Part shown: positions 1 to 7,285 of the stretch, piece by piece
Layout: each line of letters opens with the position of its first letter
How positions within the stretch are numbered: position 1 is the stretch's first letter
Notes under the pieces: model-generated
Databases searched by the model: none
Seen by the model: only the letters and a program-made list of their open reading frames with translations
Told to the model about the DNA's origin: nothing
NCBI GenBank assembly: GCA_023459355.1
Contig: JAEWUM010000025.1
Location: 1-8,064, forward strand
Origin: Bacteroidota bacterium
GTDB taxonomy: Bacteria > Bacteroidota > Bacteroidia > Bacteroidales > Paludibacteraceae
DNA length: 8,064 nucleotides
Reading direction: 5' to 3'
Program-made: the position numbers and the translations under genes

Positions 1-2460
1 CTATTCGCTAAAATAAACCCGCTTCACCCTCCTCGAAACGCCGGTCAGTATTTCGTAGGGTATCGTATTTAATTTATCTGCCATTTCGGCAATGGTGATG
101 TAATCGCCGAAAATTTCGACTGTATCACCTTCCTGTACATCCATGCCGGTTACATCAATGGCAATCAAATCCATCGAGACATTGCCGAACACCCTGGCAC
201 GTTTTCCTTTAACAAGCACTTCTCCCAGACCGTTGCCCAGTTTGCGGTTATAGCCATCGGCATAGCCAATCGGTAACATGGCAATCAGCTTGTCTTCAGT
301 CGCTATCCCATTGCGACTATAACCCACTGTTTCACCGGCTTTCACCTGTTTTAGTTGTAAGACAATGGTCTTCAGGGCGCAGACTTGTCGAAGCTTCACT
401 TCAGGCAAGGCCGAAATACCATAATGGCCAATTCCCAGTCGCACCATATCAAACTGAAATTCCGGGAAACGTTCTGTTCCGGCAGAATTCAGGATATGTT
501 TCAAAATGCGGTGTGGAAAGGCTTTCGAAAATTTATCAGCACAGGTATTTAACACACCCACCTGTTGCCGGGTAAAGTCATCCAGACGCGGTTCATCTGC
601 TCCCGCCAGATGAGAAAACACGGAACGTACCTTTACCTGATTTTCGCTTTTCAGTAACTCAATCAACCCATCTACTTCTTCAGCATCAAATCCCAGGCGA
701 TGCATACCTGTATCAATCTTGACGTGTATGGGATAATCAGTCAGCGCCAGTTTACCGGCAGCCTCCATGAATGCTTTCAACAAATTAAAGCTGTAAATTT
801 CCGGTTCTAAATTATTTTCGAATAACACATCGAAAGCACTCTTTTCCGGATTCATCACCACAATCGGGATACGAATACCGGCGCGACGTAACTCAGCACC
901 TTCATCGGCAACAGCCACAGCCAGATAATCAACGCGGTGATGTTGCAGGGTTTTCGCAATTTCAACCGATCCGCTACCATAAGCGAACGCTTTCACCATG
1001 CTCATGATTTTTGTTTCTCTGCGCAGTTTCGACCTGAAATAATTCAGGTTGTCGACCAAAGCATTCAGGTTCACCTCCAACACAGTTTCATGCGCAATTA
1101 GCTCCAGTTTATGAGAAATCTGTTCAAAACCGAATTTTCGTGAGCCCTTCAACAAGATGGCTTCATGTCGGAAACCAGCTGATATCGGATCGTTGAGAAA
1201 CGATTCGGTGGTTGGGAAGAAATAGGATTCAATGGCCGAAAAAGCAGCTGCATGTCTGCCTATCTCGTCGCCTATCCCGATGAATCTATGGCAATTCCGG
1301 GCTAAGATAAGCTCTGCTACCTTTTGATACAGCACATCGGGCTGAAATCCACTTTGCAAAATATCCGAAAGGATAATGGTTTTTGACAATTGCTTCGACA
1401 CTGACTGTTGTGAAAGAAAATCGAGCGCAATGTTCAGTGCATTCAAATCAGCATTGTAACTATCGTTGATAATCAAACAGTCCTGCACTCCATGCTTCAC
1501 CTCCAGACGCATTGCCACTCGTTCGAGCTGAGACAGTTTACTATTAATATCCCCGACATTATATCCCTGATAAATAAGACAGGCAATACAGTGCATGGCA
1601 TTCTCGACCGAAGCATCATCTGTAAACGGTATTTGAAAAGTATATTGTACATATTGGCGTTTAACAACCAACTCCGTTTGAGTTGCTGATTTGCTGATAC
1701 TCAGGAGTTGCAGGTAACAGTCGGGCTGTTGTCCCCAACTCAACAACGCAGCATCTAAACCAGCTTGCTTAATTTCAGCATCCAAATGCGGATTATCCTC
1801 ATTATATATCAAAACTTTAGCATGGGTAAAGAGCTTCAGTTTTTCTGTTATTTTCTGTTGCTGACTGATAAAGTTTTCCTGATGAGCATCGCCAATGTTC
1901 GTAAAAATCCCGATGGTCGGACGCACAACATGTTCGAGCTTAGCCATCTCTCCCGGCATGGAAATACCGGCTTCAAAAATACCCAGTTGCGTATCGGGTC
2001 TCAACTGCCAAACCGACAGAGGAACGCCAATCTGAGAATTATAGCTACGTGGCGAACGCACAATTTTACATTCCTCGTGCAAAAGCTGGAAAAGCCATTC
2101 CTTCACGATTGTTTTGCCATTGCTGCCGGTAATCCCGATGATCGGAATTGAAAACTCCCGGCGATGTGCCGCCGCAATCTGTTGCAAAGCCATGAGAGTA
2201 TCATCGACCAATAAAAACAGGGCATCCTGCATGGTTTCAAACTCGTCACGTACCTCACTGATGACAAAAGCACGCAAGCCCTGGTTGTACAATTCCTGTA
2301 CATACTGATGTCCGTTATTCCGGCTGGTAACCAATGCAAAAAACAGACTTTCAGCAGGAAAAGTCAGCGACCGACTGTCGGTCAGCAACCATCCTATTTC
2401 CCGGTCTCCGGCAATATTGCCTCCAAAACCGAGGATGTTGGTAATTTTTGAAAGTAACAC
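1..2460 (-). CDS. murF-alr: Bifunctional MurF (UDP-MurNAc-tripeptide--D-Ala-D-Ala ligase) / alanine racemase
   Basis: This 819-residue cytoplasmic fusion joins two peptidoglycan enzymes. The racemase half makes D-alanine from L-alanine with PLP. The MurF half uses ATP to add D-Ala-D-Ala to the UDP-MurNAc tripeptide. MurF spans about residues 1-450: DSR near 28-30, P-loop GITGSNGKT at 109-117, TNIGDAH at 187-193, NDSYNAD at 332-338 and LLKGSR at 437-442. Alanine racemase spans about 458-819: PLP lysine K490 in VKAFAYGSG, K581 in KIDTGMHRLG (the position carbamylated in known racemases), catalytic Tyr Y714, IGYADG at 731-736 and MD at 763-764. Both active sites look intact. The start is GTG: an in-frame TAG lies 11 codons upstream, no ATG/GTG/TTG lies between, and the next Met is residue 77. 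The stop is TAG at the window edge. The fusion is familiar in Bacteroidota. A minor oddity is Ile118 after GKT, usually Ser or Thr. Confidence 0.96.
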   Translation of the reverse strand: MLLSKITNILGFGGNIAGDREIGWLLTDSRSLTFPAESLFFALVTSRNNGHQYVQELYNQGLRAFVISEVRDEFETMQDALFLLVDDTLMALQQIAAAHRREFSIPIIGITGSNGKTIVKEWLFQLLHEECKIVRSPRSYNSQIGVPLSVWQLRPDTQLGIFEAGISMPGEMAKLEHVVRPTIGIFTNIGDAHQENFISQQQKITEKLKLFTHAKVLIYNEDNPHLDAEIKQAGLDAALLSWGQQPDCYLQLLSISKSATQTELVVKRQYVQYTFQIPFTDDASVENAMHCIACLIYQGYNVGDINSKLSQLERVAMRLEVKHGVQDCLIINDSYNADLNALNIALDFLSQQSVSKQLSKTIILSDILQSGFQPDVLYQKVAELILARNCHRFIGIGDEIGRHAAAFSAIESYFFPTTESFLNDPISAGFRHEAILLKGSRKFGFEQISHKLELIAHETVLEVNLNALVDNLNYFRSKLRRETKIMSMVKAFAYGSGSVEIAKTLQHHRVDYLAVAVADEGAELRRAGIRIPIVVMNPEKSAFDVLFENNLEPEIYSFNLLKAFMEAAGKLALTDYPIHVKIDTGMHRLGFDAEEVDGLIELLKSENQVKVRSVFSHLAGADEPRLDDFTRQQVGVLNTCADKFSKAFPHRILKHILNSAGTERFPEFQFDMVRLGIGHYGISALPEVKLRQVCALKTIVLQLKQVKAGETVGYSRNGIATEDKLIAMLPIGYADGYNRKLGNGLGEVLVKGKRARVFGNVSMDLIAIDVTGMDVQEGDTVEIFGDYITIAEMADKLNTIPYEILTGVSRRVKRVYFSE

Positions 2461-2558
2461 CTGATTATTATATTGAATAAATATAGACTAAACCAATTGA
2501 TATGAACTGAAAAACGGATTCACACTGAATGTCAAAACTGAGTCTGTAAATCCGACGT

Positions 2559-2589
2559 CAAAATTACAGAATAATATTTTAACTTAGAA
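2559..2589 (-). promoter_or_regulatory. Possible promoter of murF-alr
   Basis: On the minus strand, TAATTTTG (2566-2559) matches the Bacteroidota -7 consensus TAnnTTTG exactly. Twenty bases upstream is TTC (2589-2587), one mismatch from the -33 TTG. Transcription would begin near 2552, giving a leader of about 90 bases before the GTG start. The 198-base gap after nadD makes a separate promoter reasonable, but the region is AT-rich and a chance match is possible. No convincing intrinsic terminator was found between nadD and this site, so read-through from nadD is also possible. Confidence 0.35.
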
Positions 2590-2658
2590 TACAAAAAGAA
2601 AAAACCGGTAAATTAATATATAAAATACCCGAAAACAGCACTCCTGTGTCTCATAAAC

Positions 2659-3234
2659 TTATAAGTACAACCCGTTTTCTTTTACAAAAGCGAGTACACC
2701 GGGACTCAGCCAGCAGGAAACATCCTTTTTTTCTTTTAGCATATCCCTGATTTGGGTCGAAGAAATATCATAATATGGGGTGTCTAACAAGTGCATTTGA
2801 GGATACGTTCCGGCAACAGTTGAAAAATCATACCCTTTTCTTGGATATACGTAAACAGGAAAATTTTCCAGTATCTCCCGGTAGTTCTTCCACTGATCGA
2901 ATATCACAGCGTTGTCGCTCCCGATCATCAACGCGAAATTATATCCGGGATATAATGCTGTAAGTCGATGCAGGGTATCGATGGTATATGAAGGTACAGG
3001 CATGGTGAATTCCACATCTGATGCTTTTAGTTTAGGATTACCGCCGATAGCAGCAACTACCATGTCTAACCTGATAAATTCATCCAATTGTGACGCCTGA
3101 TCTTTCAGGGGATTACAGGGTGAAACCACGAACCAAACCTCATCAACCAATTGTTTATCAATCAGGAATTCAGCCAACTTTTGATGACCAAGATGGATGG
3201 GATTAAAAGAACCGGAATAAATGGCAATTTTCAT
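2659..3234 (-). CDS. nadD: Nicotinate-nucleotide adenylyltransferase (NadD)
   Basis: NadD transfers AMP from ATP to nicotinate mononucleotide, giving deamido-NAD, an essential step of NAD synthesis in the cytoplasm. The 191-residue protein is normal length and has the whole nucleotidyltransferase signature: GSFNPIHLGH at 8-17 (ATP-binding GxFxPxHxGH), SPCNPLK at 38-44, PSYTIDTL at 81-88, MIGSDN at 103-108 and ISSTQIR at 157-163, with a typical FVKENGLY ending. The ATG start puts the first beta strand (MKIAIYSGSF) directly at the N-terminus, as expected. It diverges from pepT and lies upstream of murF-alr on the same strand. Co-transcription with murF-alr is possible, but the 198-base gap argues for at least one extra promoter. 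Paralogues such as CoaD are excluded by length and by the PSYT and SPxNPxK motifs. Confidence 0.96.
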   Translation of the reverse strand: MKIAIYSGSFNPIHLGHQKLAEFLIDKQLVDEVWFVVSPCNPLKDQASQLDEFIRLDMVVAAIGGNPKLKASDVEFTMPVPSYTIDTLHRLTALYPGYNFALMIGSDNAVIFDQWKNYREILENFPVYVYPRKGYDFSTVAGTYPQMHLLDTPYYDISSTQIRDMLKEKKDVSCWLSPGVLAFVKENGLYL

Positions 3235-3265
3235 ATTTTTCTATCGCAATATAGATAAAATTATG

Positions 3266-3296
3266 TTGCAAAAGTATCAAAAATCAGCTATCTTTG
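3266..3296 (+). promoter_or_regulatory. Promoter of the pepT-gcvT operon
   Basis: TTG at 3266-3268, a 20-base spacer and TATCTTTG at 3289-3296 form a full match to the Bacteroidota housekeeping promoter (-33 TTG, -7 TAnnTTTG). The predicted start of transcription is near 3303, leaving a leader of about 46 bases before the pepT ATG. This is the best promoter match in the window. Confidence 0.65.
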
Positions 3297-3301
3297 CTCA
3301 A
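3269..3301 (-). promoter_or_regulatory. Probable promoter of nadD
   Basis: On the minus strand, TACTTTTG (3276-3269) fits the Bacteroidota -7 element TAnnTTTG exactly. A TTG (3301-3299) lies 22 bases upstream, a slightly long spacing for the -33 element. Transcription would start near 3262, about 28 bases before the nadD ATG. The -7 element shares bases 3269-3270 with the TTGCA at the -33 box of the opposing pepT promoter. Confidence 0.45.
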
Positions 3302-3304
3302 CTT

Positions 3305-3331
3305 TACACCAAAGTTTAACAATTTGGTGTA
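3305..3331. repeat. 9-bp perfect inverted repeat in the pepT leader
   Basis: TACACCAAA at 3305-3313 is the exact reverse complement of TTTGGTGTA at 3323-3331, with a 9-base spacer that itself holds the near-palindrome GTTTAAC. It starts about 2 bases after the predicted pepT transcription start and ends 17 bases before the ATG. It could be a hairpin at the mRNA 5' end or a dimeric repressor site. There is no T-run after it, so it is not an intrinsic terminator. Confidence 0.55.
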
Positions 3332-3348
3332 TAAAACATACCCTATAT

Positions 3349-4569
3349 ATGAATATCACCGAACGTTTTCTCAAATACGTCAGTTTTCACACGACTTCTG
3401 ATGACAGCACCAATTTAACGCCAAGTACGCCGGGACAAATGTTTTTCGCCCAATATCTGGTTGAAGAACTCACAGCTATCGGTCTCACCGACATTACGCT
3501 CGACAAGAACGGCTATGTCATGGCAACTTTACCGGCCAATACCAGCAAGGCCATTCCGACTATAGGCTTCATTGCACACCTGGACACCAGTCCCGATATG
3601 TCGGGAAAAAACATCAAACCGCGGATTGTCGAAGACTACGACGGGAATGATATTTTATTAAATGAAGAAAAGGTAATCGTACTGGAAACTTCCAAATATC
3701 CCGAAATCACTAAATACAAGGGACAGGATATCATCGTGACCGACGGCACTACGCTGCTGGGAGCCGACGATAAGGCCGGAATCGCTGAAATCGTCACAGC
3801 CATGGAATACCTGATTGCCCATCCGGAGATTAAACACGGTAAAATCAGGATAGCTTTTACCCCGGATGAAGAAATCGGACAGGGCGCTCATCATTTTGAC
3901 GTGGAGCAATTCGGTGCTGAATGGGCTTACACGATGGATGGTGGCGAAATAGGCGAACTGGAATTTGAAAATTTCAATGCTGCTGCCGCGAAAGTTACTT
4001 TCAATGGATTGAATGTACATCCCGGCTACGCAAAACATAAAATGAAGAATTCCATACGAATTGCGCACCAGTTTATTTCCATGCTCCCCCGCCACGAGAC
4101 TCCCGAACATACAGATGGTTACGAAGGATTCTATCACCTGATGAGCATGGAAGGCAATGTAGAAAAAACTACGCTGAACTACATCATCCGTGATCATGAC
4201 CGCGATCGTTTCGAACGAAGGAAGAAAGAAATGCAGCATCTGGTTAACAAAATCAACGCGGAATTCGGAGACAACACGGCCACAGTAGAACTCAAGGACC
4301 AGTACTACAATATGCGTGAAAAGGTGGAACCACTGATGCATATTGTGGATCTGGCAGCAACTGCCATGAAGGAAGTGGGTATCACACCCAACATCAAACC
4401 TATCCGGGGCGGCACCGATGGCTCACAACTCTCATTCAAGGGACTTCCCTGCCCCAATATCTTTGCTGGGGGACATAATTTCCATGGCCGGTTCGAATAT
4501 GTGCCGGTTCAATCCATGGAGAAAGCAACACAGGTTATTGTAACAATCGTAAAAAATTTGGCCAACTAA
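3349..4569 (+). CDS. pepT: Peptidase T (tripeptide aminopeptidase, M20 family)
   Basis: PepT is a cytoplasmic di-zinc aminopeptidase that removes the N-terminal residue from tripeptides. At 406 residues it is close to the Escherichia coli enzyme (408). Metal and catalytic residues are all present: H77 and D79 in AHLDT, D140 in GADDKAG, the E174-E175 pair in PDEEIG, D197 in MDGGE and H379 in NFHG. The M20 dimerisation (lid) domain falls at about residues 208-325, and RGGTDGS at 353-359 is the conserved glycine-rich motif. The ATG is well placed behind a strong promoter match; no Shine-Dalgarno is visible, as usual in this phylum. The stop codon is one base from the gcvT start, so the two are almost certainly one operon. 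The PepT-specific NFHG end and overall length favour this call over other M20 peptidases. Confidence 0.96.
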   Translation: MNITERFLKYVSFHTTSDDSTNLTPSTPGQMFFAQYLVEELTAIGLTDITLDKNGYVMATLPANTSKAIPTIGFIAHLDTSPDMSGKNIKPRIVEDYDGNDILLNEEKVIVLETSKYPEITKYKGQDIIVTDGTTLLGADDKAGIAEIVTAMEYLIAHPEIKHGKIRIAFTPDEEIGQGAHHFDVEQFGAEWAYTMDGGEIGELEFENFNAAAAKVTFNGLNVHPGYAKHKMKNSIRIAHQFISMLPRHETPEHTDGYEGFYHLMSMEGNVEKTTLNYIIRDHDRDRFERRKKEMQHLVNKINAEFGDNTATVELKDQYYNMREKVEPLMHIVDLAATAMKEVGITPNIKPIRGGTDGSQLSFKGLPCPNIFAGGHNFHGRFEYVPVQSMEKATQVIVTIVKNLAN

Positions 4570-4570
4570 A

Positions 4571-5638
4571 ATGAACTTCACACCTTTTATCAACATTCAC
4601 AAGGCATTAGATGCTAAAATGCATGAATTTGCCGGATACCTGATGCCGATTGAATACTCGGGTATCATCGACGAACATTTGACTGTACGGAATGCCGCCG
4701 GCGTATTCGACGTATCGCACATGGGCGAAATCTGGGTCAAAGGTTCGAAAGCCTTCGATTTTGTACAGCGCATGACAACAAACGATATAGCGGCTTTACC
4801 CATCGGGAAAATACAATATTCCTGCCTCCCGAATGGCAAAGGGGGAATCGTGGATGACATCCTGGTGTATCATTACGAATACCAGAAATACCTGCTGGTC
4901 GTGAATGCCTCTAACCTGGAAAAAGACTGGAAATGGCTCAACGACAACAACACCGAAGGCGCTGAAATGGACAATGCATCGGAATGGATGGCGCAACTGG
5001 CTATTCAGGGTCCCAAAGCCACACAGATTCTGCAAAAACTGACCAGTATCAATCTCTCCGAAATAGCTTATTATCACTTTACCGTGGGTGATTTCGCAGG
5101 AGTTGATGAAGTAATTATTTCCAATACCGGCTACACGGGTGCAGGCGGTTTCGAGTTGTATTTTCTACCCGAACATGCCGAAAAAATATGGTATGCCATT
5201 TTTGAAGCAGGTAAAGAAGAAGGTATCAAACCCATCGGACTCGGTGCCCGTGACACCCTGCGATTGGAAAGTGGATTCTGCCTTTATGGCAATGACATTG
5301 ACGACACCACCTCTCCTATTGAAGCAGGTTTGGGGTGGATTACCAAATTTGTAGAAGGGAACAACTTCATCGACCGGCCCTTGTTCGAGAAACAGAAAGC
5401 TGAAGGGGTGAGTCGCAAGCTGATTCGATTCGAACTGACCGAAAGAGGCATTCCGCGTCACGATTACGACATCGTAAATGAGCAGGGTGAAGTAATAGGC
5501 AAAGTCACTTCCGGCACTATCCTTCCCGGTACGAAAACAGGCATCGGCATGGGGTATGTAGCAACACCATACGCTACAAAAGGAACAGGCATCTTTGTCG
5601 ATATCAGAGGAAAAAAAATAAGCGGAGTAGTGAAATAA
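4571..5638 (+). CDS. gcvT: Glycine cleavage system T protein (aminomethyltransferase)
   Basis: GcvT takes the aminomethyl group carried on the lipoylated H protein, passes its one-carbon unit to tetrahydrofolate as 5,10-methylene-THF, and releases ammonia. The 355-residue length is normal. Visible family motifs are EFAGYLMPIEYSG at 19-31, FDVSHMGE at 46-53, GGIVDD at 91-96 (D96 is the conserved folate-site Asp), NTGYTGAGGFE at 185-195, GLGARDTLRLE at 223-233 and VTSGT at 312-316. Just after that, ILPGTKTG replaces the more usual xSPSLKxG, keeping the proline. The start follows the pepT stop by one base, which suggests translational coupling. The H and P proteins are not in this window. The final codons, including the stop, form a hairpin that terminates the gene coming from the other side. 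Confidence 0.96.
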   Translation: MNFTPFINIHKALDAKMHEFAGYLMPIEYSGIIDEHLTVRNAAGVFDVSHMGEIWVKGSKAFDFVQRMTTNDIAALPIGKIQYSCLPNGKGGIVDDILVYHYEYQKYLLVVNASNLEKDWKWLNDNNTEGAEMDNASEWMAQLAIQGPKATQILQKLTSINLSEIAYYHFTVGDFAGVDEVIISNTGYTGAGGFELYFLPEHAEKIWYAIFEAGKEEGIKPIGLGARDTLRLESGFCLYGNDIDDTTSPIEAGLGWITKFVEGNNFIDRPLFEKQKAEGVSRKLIRFELTERGIPRHDYDIVNEQGEVIGKVTSGTILPGTKTGIGMGYVATPYATKGTGIFVDIRGKKISGVVK

Positions 5639-5652
5639 CTACACCCGCTTAT
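5611..5652 (-). terminator. Intrinsic terminator of the minus-strand propeller gene, inside the gcvT 3' end
   Basis: Bases 5618-5625 pair with 5645-5652 (8 bp with a GC-rich centre, AGCGG/CCGCT). Bases 5627-5631 then pair with 5638-5642 (5 bp) around a 6-base loop, with a small 1x2 internal loop between the two stems. Read on the minus strand, the hairpin is followed at once by eight T (complement of 5618-5611), a classic rho-independent terminator about 10 bases after the propeller gene stop. On the plus strand there is no T-run after the hairpin, so it should be weak for gcvT. Confidence 0.75.
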
Positions 5653-5661
5653 GAAAATAAA

Positions 5662-7218
5662 TTAGTTTGAAATACCGTTGGACAATCTGTTTAGCGGTAT
5701 TTCTGTTAACACATTCGCTTCAACGGCATATAATTTATCCTTGTATATGAAGATTGTTTTGCCCACATTTAACTCTGCCACCACTTTGCCTGCACTGTTT
5801 ATGACGAAAAGTGTTTTATCATGATACAGAAAAGTATAAGATTGATGTGCCCCTTTGTAAACATACAATTCACTTAATTCAATTTTTCTTTCAAATTCAA
5901 GATTTCGGTTTAATTTAACAACATAGCCCCTGTTACTCATAAAGTATATAGCTCGGGGATCAAACTCATGTAAACTTTGAATGATAGAATCCGACTTGAT
6001 ATAGGTGGCAAATTTGCTAACGTCATACTCAAATTCACCCGTTTGTTCTGCATCATACAAAATAGTTTTATAATCATTGGTTTTCAAAGAATAACGAATT
6101 GACCGGTCTTTAAAAATTAATTCAAAACTATCTTTACCGGTAACGTAACTTAATAAAGGATTCCTTTTCAGCCCGAATAACGACAATGCAAGTTCATAAC
6201 CGCCGTTTTTATCAAAAATGGCCATATAAGGTTCCCCAAAGCTGCACCCCTTACCATTGTATCTGGCTTCTCCCCTGTTGATGAGATAAACTTTTGTACT
6301 ATCAATCAGTAAAGTTGAATGACTTGTCTCCTTTGGTAATTCCGTTCTCCATTTCACTCTACCATCGTGAGACAAACAAGTTACATAATCTTTTGAAGCA
6401 AAATAGATATAAAGACTGTCGGTTACAACATTGGAGACCAGATTAGAAACCAGATCATGGCCGGTCGAAAACACAAAACTACCTGTTAGTAAACCCAGTA
6501 CAGCCCCGGCAACGTTCGCACCAACTGTTTTTGAATAGTCTTTCACACCTGTTTTAACATCATAATCCCACCCTTTTCCAGTTTCCAAATTCAGGTGATG
6601 TAAACCGGATGCAACAAGCAGGATGGCAGTATCATTTAAGTTTACAATATCATCCCAACCATAACTTTTATCAATTTTCCTTTCCCAACGTACTTTTCCC
6701 GTTGTTAAATCAACACAGGAAAGTTTTTCTGAGAACGTTTGCGCGAAACTGTTGTATTTATAACCAAAAGCAATATTTAGACCCGGTATTGTAGAGTAAA
6801 TCAGAACTTTTGAATTCCAAAGATCTTTTCCCGTAGTCATTTCAACACGGGTAGTTGAGCCATACCCGACATTATGAAAGAGCACACCATTGTATTGTTC
6901 TATTGATGCATTTCCAAAATACACCTCTCTTGTCCAGTTTATATCTTTTGAATTCAAATCAAATGAAGCTAAAACCCCTTTATTATTCAAATATTTGCCG
7001 TTTTTACTCAACCCCCGGAGTTGCAAAGTCAGAGTCCGGAAAGTAGTATCCGGTTGACAATCATAAATCCTCTCATTAAATTCGTAAGTAGTTCCCGTTA
7101 TGCTTTCCCCGGTCATCAGGTCTGTTCCGACAATCACACCGGTGTTGCTTCTGACAGTTTGACCGGCAACCAGGATAGCATGCAACAACAGCAGAGTGAT
7201 AAAAACCGTTTTATTCAT
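5662..7218 (-). CDS. Secreted beta-propeller-like protein (PQQ-type repeats), function unknown
   Basis: The 518-residue product starts with a signal peptide (MNKTVF, apolar stretch 5-18) likely cut after VAG, leaving Gln20 first, the mature end favoured in Bacteroidota. There is no lipobox. The body has repeated motifs of the PQQ-like propeller type, a beta strand ending in D-x-x-[TS]-G-K-x-x-W: FDLNSKDINW (86-95), VEMTTGKDLW (125-134), VDLTTGKVRW (169-178), LNLETGKGW (209-217), LSHDGRVKW (282-290), and weaker copies near 335-345, 432-445 and 470-482. Perhaps seven or eight blades fit. A glycine-rich apolar stretch (about 230-265) interrupts the blades. No catalytic residues are recognisable, so a binding or scaffold role in the periplasm or outer membrane is the most that can be inferred. 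It follows a lipoprotein gene by 67 bases and is more AT-rich than gcvT. The ATG is the only start giving a signal peptide. Confidence 0.82.
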   Translation of the reverse strand: MNKTVFITLLLLHAILVAGQTVRSNTGVIVGTDLMTGESITGTTYEFNERIYDCQPDTTFRTLTLQLRGLSKNGKYLNNKGVLASFDLNSKDINWTREVYFGNASIEQYNGVLFHNVGYGSTTRVEMTTGKDLWNSKVLIYSTIPGLNIAFGYKYNSFAQTFSEKLSCVDLTTGKVRWERKIDKSYGWDDIVNLNDTAILLVASGLHHLNLETGKGWDYDVKTGVKDYSKTVGANVAGAVLGLLTGSFVFSTGHDLVSNLVSNVVTDSLYIYFASKDYVTCLSHDGRVKWRTELPKETSHSTLLIDSTKVYLINRGEARYNGKGCSFGEPYMAIFDKNGGYELALSLFGLKRNPLLSYVTGKDSFELIFKDRSIRYSLKTNDYKTILYDAEQTGEFEYDVSKFATYIKSDSIIQSLHEFDPRAIYFMSNRGYVVKLNRNLEFERKIELSELYVYKGAHQSYTFLYHDKTLFVINSAGKVVAELNVGKTIFIYKDKLYAVEANVLTEIPLNRLSNGISN

Positions 7219-7285
7219 ATTGATAATAAATTTAGTGTTTGTTTATGCAGCGCAAACCAGATATTTCAATCCGTAAGATTAAAAT

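Noticed and set aside
1765..2151. A 128-codon plus-strand frame antisense to the MurF half
   Set aside because: Entirely inside a clearly functional MurF domain on the other strand, with no recognisable protein features.
1..2460. The MurF-alanine racemase fusion as a novel gene fusion
   Set aside because: This fusion is a well-known arrangement in Bacteroidota, and both halves carry complete active sites.
2581..2658. T-rich stretch after nadD (minus strand, ACCGGTTTTTT then CTTTTT) as a terminator
   Set aside because: The only nearby pairing is about 4 bp (GGTA/TACC) around a long AT loop, too weak to call an intrinsic terminator.
3658..4341. A 227-codon open frame on the minus strand inside pepT
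   Set aside because: It lies wholly antisense to a pepT with every catalytic motif intact, and its translation shows no recognisable domain. It is a shadow of pepT codon usage.
7219..7285. A promoter between the lipoprotein and propeller genes (TTTG, 18 bases, TAAATTTA on the minus strand)
   Set aside because: The -7 element lacks the final G and sits only about 8 bases from the propeller ATG, which would make a nearly leaderless transcript; co-transcription from upstream is simpler.
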